This document shows, in pieces, positions 6,622-8,823 of a DNA stretch of 8,823 nucleotides. Origin of the DNA: Clostridiales bacterium (GTDB taxonomy: Bacteria; Bacillota; Clostridia; Christensenellales; Christensenellaceae); NCBI GenBank assembly GCA_003510345.1, contig DOMW01000174.1:4966-13788 (forward strand), read 5' to 3'. Below the pieces are notes generated by a model. That model had not been told where the DNA came from and searched no databases. It saw nothing but the letters and a program-made list of their open reading frames with translations. The first letter of the stretch is position 1, and each line of letters begins with the position of its first letter. The position numbers and the translations under genes are program-made.

Positions 6622-7400
6622 CAATCTCCCCATACCTTCCAGAGGGCTTTATTTGTTTTGATCAGTTCCTCCAGATATACTTTATCCCGCAGCGTATCCA
6701 TGCACTGCCAGAAGCCGTTATGCAGGAACGCCATAAGCTGCCCTTCCCGCGCCAGCGTCTCAAACGGTTCTTTTTCCAAAATAGTGGAATCTTCCGGCAA
6801 ATAGTTAAATATCTCCGGGCGAAACATCATAAACCCGCCGTTGATAAAGCCGGTATCACGCTGTATTTTTTCCCGGAAAGACGTGATCTTTTTTTCTTCG
6901 CTGATATCCAGCATACCAAACCTGCCTTGCGGCCGGATAGCCGAAATTGTGGCGGTCTTCCCGTGTTCCTTGTGAAAAGCCGCCAGCGCCGCGAGGTCAA
7001 CATCCGCCACGCCGTCGCCATAGGTCAGCATAAAATCTTCATCTCCGATATAATCCCGGATGCGGGCCACGCGCCCGCCCGTCATCGTGGCAAGCCCCGT
7101 ATCCACCAGCGTCACTTTCCACGGCTCCGCAAAGTTGTTGTGCACGATCATTTTATTGCGTTTCGTGAAATCAAACGTAATATCCGACATGTGAAGGTAA
7201 TAGTCCGCAAAAAACTCCTTGATCACATAGGCTTTGTAACCCAAGCAAATAATAAACTCGTTGTACCCGAAATGAGAATAATATTTCATAATATGCCATA
7301 AAATAGGCTTATCGTCGATCTCAATCATAGGCTTGGGTTTCAGATGGGATTCCTCGCTGATCCGCGTACCAAACCCGCCCGCCAATATCACAACTTTCAT
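6621..7400 (-). CDS. rfbF: Glucose-1-phosphate cytidylyltransferase
   Basis: Makes CDP-glucose and pyrophosphate from CTP and glucose-1-phosphate, the entry step of the CDP-3,6-dideoxyhexose pathway. The 259 residues match the family length. Visible motifs are the nucleotide loop LAGGFGTR (6-13), KPKPM (21-25), the cytidylyltransferase-type TGGRVARI (107-114), metal-binding D129 in TYGDGVAD, the sugar-binding INGGF (186-190), and the closing GFWQCMDTLRDK (229-240) that separates RfbF from thymidylyl- and uridylyltransferases. First gene of the operon, about 30 nt downstream of the predicted transcription start. The ribosome site is weak: GGCGGA with 7 nt to the ATG. It is fused by TGATG to rfbG. 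Confidence 0.97.
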   Translation of the reverse strand: MKVVILAGGFGTRISEESHLKPKPMIEIDDKPILWHIMKYYSHFGYNEFIICLGYKAYVIKEFFADYYLHMSDITFDFTKRNKMIVHNNFAEPWKVTLVDTGLATMTGGRVARIRDYIGDEDFMLTYGDGVADVDLAALAAFHKEHGKTATISAIRPQGRFGMLDISEEKKITSFREKIQRDTGFINGGFMMFRPEIFNYLPEDSTILEKEPFETLAREGQLMAFLHNGFWQCMDTLRDKVYLEELIKTNKALWKVWGD

Positions 7401-7436
7401 TCGAGAATCCGCCTTTTATCATTATTCTTCTATTGC

Positions 7437-7465
7437 ATTATAAAGGATGGGTGTTTTTAAGTCAA
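7437..7465 (-). promoter_or_regulatory. Promoter of the rfbFGH-gtrA operon
   Basis: On the minus strand TTGACT (7465-7460) and TATAAT (7442-7437) are 17 bp apart, one mismatch from the sigma-A consensus. Transcription should start near 7430, giving a leader of about 30 nt before the rfbF ATG. No operator-like palindrome is obvious, so expression is probably near constitutive. It is divergent to the promoter at 7491-7519; the two -35 boxes are 25 bp apart. Confidence 0.75.
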
Positions 7466-7490
7466 TTTGTTCCTCGATTGTCCGCGAAAC

Positions 7491-7519
7491 TTGAGTTTTT
7501 TGAAGCAGTGACTTATACT
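7491..7519 (+). promoter_or_regulatory. Promoter of the TIM-barrel gene
   Basis: TTGAGT (7491-7496) and TATACT (7514-7519) are 17 bp apart. Transcription should start near 7526, leaving a leader of about 37 nt to the ATG at 7563. The box is followed by GGAAATATG, nearly the same as GGAAACATG after the response regulator's -10 box. Confidence 0.65.
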
Positions 7520-7525
7520 GGAAAT

Positions 7526-7570
7526 ATGCGAATAAAAAACCATTCTAAACAGGAGATAAAACATGAATGA
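7526..7570 (+). CDS. Possible leaderless 14-residue leader ORF
   Basis: An ATG at 7526 lies exactly at the predicted transcription start and opens a frame encoding MRIKNHSKQEIKHE, ending at TGA 7568-7570 across the start of the downstream gene (8-nt overlap). Only a leaderless initiation could translate it. Its short length makes chance the default explanation. Confidence 0.12.
   Translation: MRIKNHSKQEIKHE
7551..7555 (+). promoter_or_regulatory. Ribosome binding site of the TIM-barrel gene
   Basis: AGGAG with 7 nt to ATG 7563, close to ideal; it fixes the start. Confidence 0.75.
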
Positions 7571-8729
7571 CCCGAAGGTGTACCTGGCGATTGACAACTG
7601 TTTCGCGTACAAAAGATGGACGAGGCCGATGGAATGGATGGCGCTGATCCGCGACCTTGGCGTTTGTTATGTGGAAGCAAGCGCCGATACGGAGCTGGAC
7701 CCGCTTTATATGGGAGGGGATTACCTCGCGAAGTGGGTGCGCGACGTAGAGGCCGCGACCGCGAAAACGGGTGTTTCCGTCGCCAATGTGTTTTCCGGGC
7801 ACGGCACCTACACAACACTTGGGCTGGCGCATACAGACGCCGGCGTGCGCGAGCGTTTTAAAACGCAGTGGTTTTACCCCATGGTGGATATTGCCGCGCA
7901 GTTGCAGGCAGGGTTCGGTTTTTTAGTACACGGCTTTGCCGAGTTTATATTGCAGGATAAAATGAAATATGGGCGGAAAATGGAAGAGCTGTATGCCATT
8001 CTGGCCGAAATAAACACGTATGCGAAGCAAAAGGGCTGCGAACGCATGATGATGGAGCAGATGTATTCCCCGCAAATGCCGCCGTGGACCATAGACGGCA
8101 TGGTGGCGCTGATGCGCGAGGTGGCGCGGCGCAGCGGCAGTCCGTTCTTTTTTGTGGAAGATACGGGGCACCATCACCACAAGTTTTTGCGGCCGGAAAT
8201 AGAGGCTATCAAAAAGGCATTTGCGGCGAAGCAGGCGAAGGGCCTGTGGCTGGGTACGGAACGCACGTTTGAAATTTATAATAACGCGCTTGCAAGCGGG
8301 CGATTTACGGACGGCGATGTGGATGCAATCCGGCGGCAGATCGAGGACAACCCCCACATGTTTACCGAAGAGCGGGATAATGATTGCTACACATGGATGA
8401 AGGCTGTGGGGTGCTACGCGGCGATTGTCCATTTACAGCAAACGGACGGTGCAAGCTCAAAGCACCTGCCCTTTACGGAAGAGAACAACGAGAATGGGAT
8501 CATAGAAGGCGGGCGCGTACTGCGCGCGCTCAAGCACAGCTACGACAACGCGGAGCCGGACGGACTAGAGCAGTGCGACAAAGTCTTTTTGACGCTGGAG
8601 CTGTTCTTTGGCGCTACGGAAACCAGTAACGATATGCTGTACGATTACAGGAAGTCGGTGGAATATTGGCGGCGGTTTGTGCCGGAAGACGGGTTGCCGC
8701 TCAGCGCGCTTGTGGGGCGCCTTGCTTAA
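7563..8729 (+). CDS. Xylose isomerase-like TIM-barrel protein, probable sugar (phosphate) isomerase/epimerase
   Basis: Soluble 388-residue protein without signal peptide. The four residues I take as metal ligands follow the Glu-Asp-His-Glu order of divalent-metal sugar isomerases and epimerases: E165 (MMMEQMYSP), D200 (FFVEDTGHHHH), H290 (HLQQTDG) and E346 (LTLELFFG). The protein is longer than the usual 260-300 residues of that superfamily, the excess lying at about 205-285 between the Asp and His ligands. Related catabolic proteins act on tetrulose, ribulose or similar sugar phosphates; I cannot say which substrate applies here. No kinase or transporter lies beside it. It is divergent from the rfb operon, has its own promoter and a good AGGAG site, and probably has nothing to do with dideoxysugar synthesis. 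Fold assignment moderately sure; reaction unknown. Confidence 0.85.
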   Translation: MNDPKVYLAIDNCFAYKRWTRPMEWMALIRDLGVCYVEASADTELDPLYMGGDYLAKWVRDVEAATAKTGVSVANVFSGHGTYTTLGLAHTDAGVRERFKTQWFYPMVDIAAQLQAGFGFLVHGFAEFILQDKMKYGRKMEELYAILAEINTYAKQKGCERMMMEQMYSPQMPPWTIDGMVALMREVARRSGSPFFFVEDTGHHHHKFLRPEIEAIKKAFAAKQAKGLWLGTERTFEIYNNALASGRFTDGDVDAIRRQIEDNPHMFTEERDNDCYTWMKAVGCYAAIVHLQQTDGASSKHLPFTEENNENGIIEGGRVLRALKHSYDNAEPDGLEQCDKVFLTLELFFGATETSNDMLYDYRKSVEYWRRFVPEDGLPLSALVGRLA

Positions 8730-8770
8730 CGGATAGATGGGAGTGGCCCATCCGTGCGTGGTTTTGCGTT
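8729..8770 (+). terminator. Candidate intrinsic terminator of the TIM-barrel gene
   Basis: ACGGAT (8729-8734) pairs with ATCCGT (8750-8755) and GGG (8739-8741) with CCC (8747-8749), leaving a 4-nt bulge and a 5-nt loop. A broken T-rich stretch follows (TTTT at 8762-8765, TTT at 8769-8771). The bulge and the delayed T-tract make it a modest terminator. Beyond it, to 8823, I see no gene. Confidence 0.4.
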
Positions 8771-8823
8771 TGCTTTGGCAGCGGTGGCTTGGGTGTGTTG
8801 TATGGGGCCTGTGAAACTTTTTC

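Noticed and set aside
6286..7301. Plus-strand ORFs of 172 and 193 codons opposite rfbF and rfbG
   Set aside because: Antisense shadows with no ribosome sites or domain features.
8163..8190. Four consecutive histidines in the TIM-barrel protein (residues 203-206)
   Set aside because: Not a tag or vector trace; it lies directly after the putative metal ligand D200 inside the catalytic loop.
7923..8432. 169-codon minus-strand ORF opposite the TIM-barrel gene
   Set aside because: Shadow; the plus-strand gene has promoter, ribosome site and family motifs.

Overview
The window looks like a Gram-positive, clostridial-type chromosome (Lachnospiraceae or a related gut Firmicute). This is inferred from a BceRS-like two-component system, strong purine-rich Shine-Dalgarno sites, near-consensus vegetative promoters with 17-bp spacers, TTG starts, and a moderately GC-rich coding background with AT-rich promoters. 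No species is claimed.

Layout. Positions 1-965 (minus strand) hold the 5' part of a BceS-like sensor histidine kinase whose last residues run off the left edge. Positions 962-1627 (minus) hold its OmpR/BceR-type response regulator, coupled to the kinase by an ATGA overlap. Positions 1628-1760 are an intergenic stretch with a good promoter almost touching the regulator's ATG and a possible structured RNA. Positions 1761-7400 (minus) are a tight six-gene operon read from a near-consensus promoter at 7437-7465, in the order rfbF, rfbG, rfbH, gtrA-like, NAD-dependent reductase/epimerase, and a membrane-anchored family 2 glycosyltransferase. Positions 7563-8729 (plus) hold a divergent gene for a TIM-barrel protein of the xylose isomerase-like superfamily, with its own promoter and a candidate terminator.

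How the genes work together. RfbF, RfbG and RfbH make CDP-4-keto-3,6-dideoxyglucose from glucose-1-phosphate. The SDR protein probably performs the last reduction or epimerisation to a CDP-3,6-dideoxyhexose. The DPM/GtrB-like glycosyltransferase is likely to move this sugar (or a related one) to a polyprenyl phosphate, and the GtrA-like four-helix membrane protein to flip it. This is a nearly self-contained pathway for decorating a surface polymer with a dideoxysugar. The outward-facing transferase that would finish the job is not in the window. Next to it, the BceRS-like pair probably senses cell-envelope stress such as antimicrobial peptides; its usual BceAB transporter would lie beyond the left edge.

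No CRISPR array, insertion sequence, tRNA or rRNA was seen. Most items for a second look are small: a predicted leaderless start for the response regulator, a repeated promoter/start module, a coupled 25-codon ORF before the TTG-started epimerase, and a possible structured RNA between the two operons.
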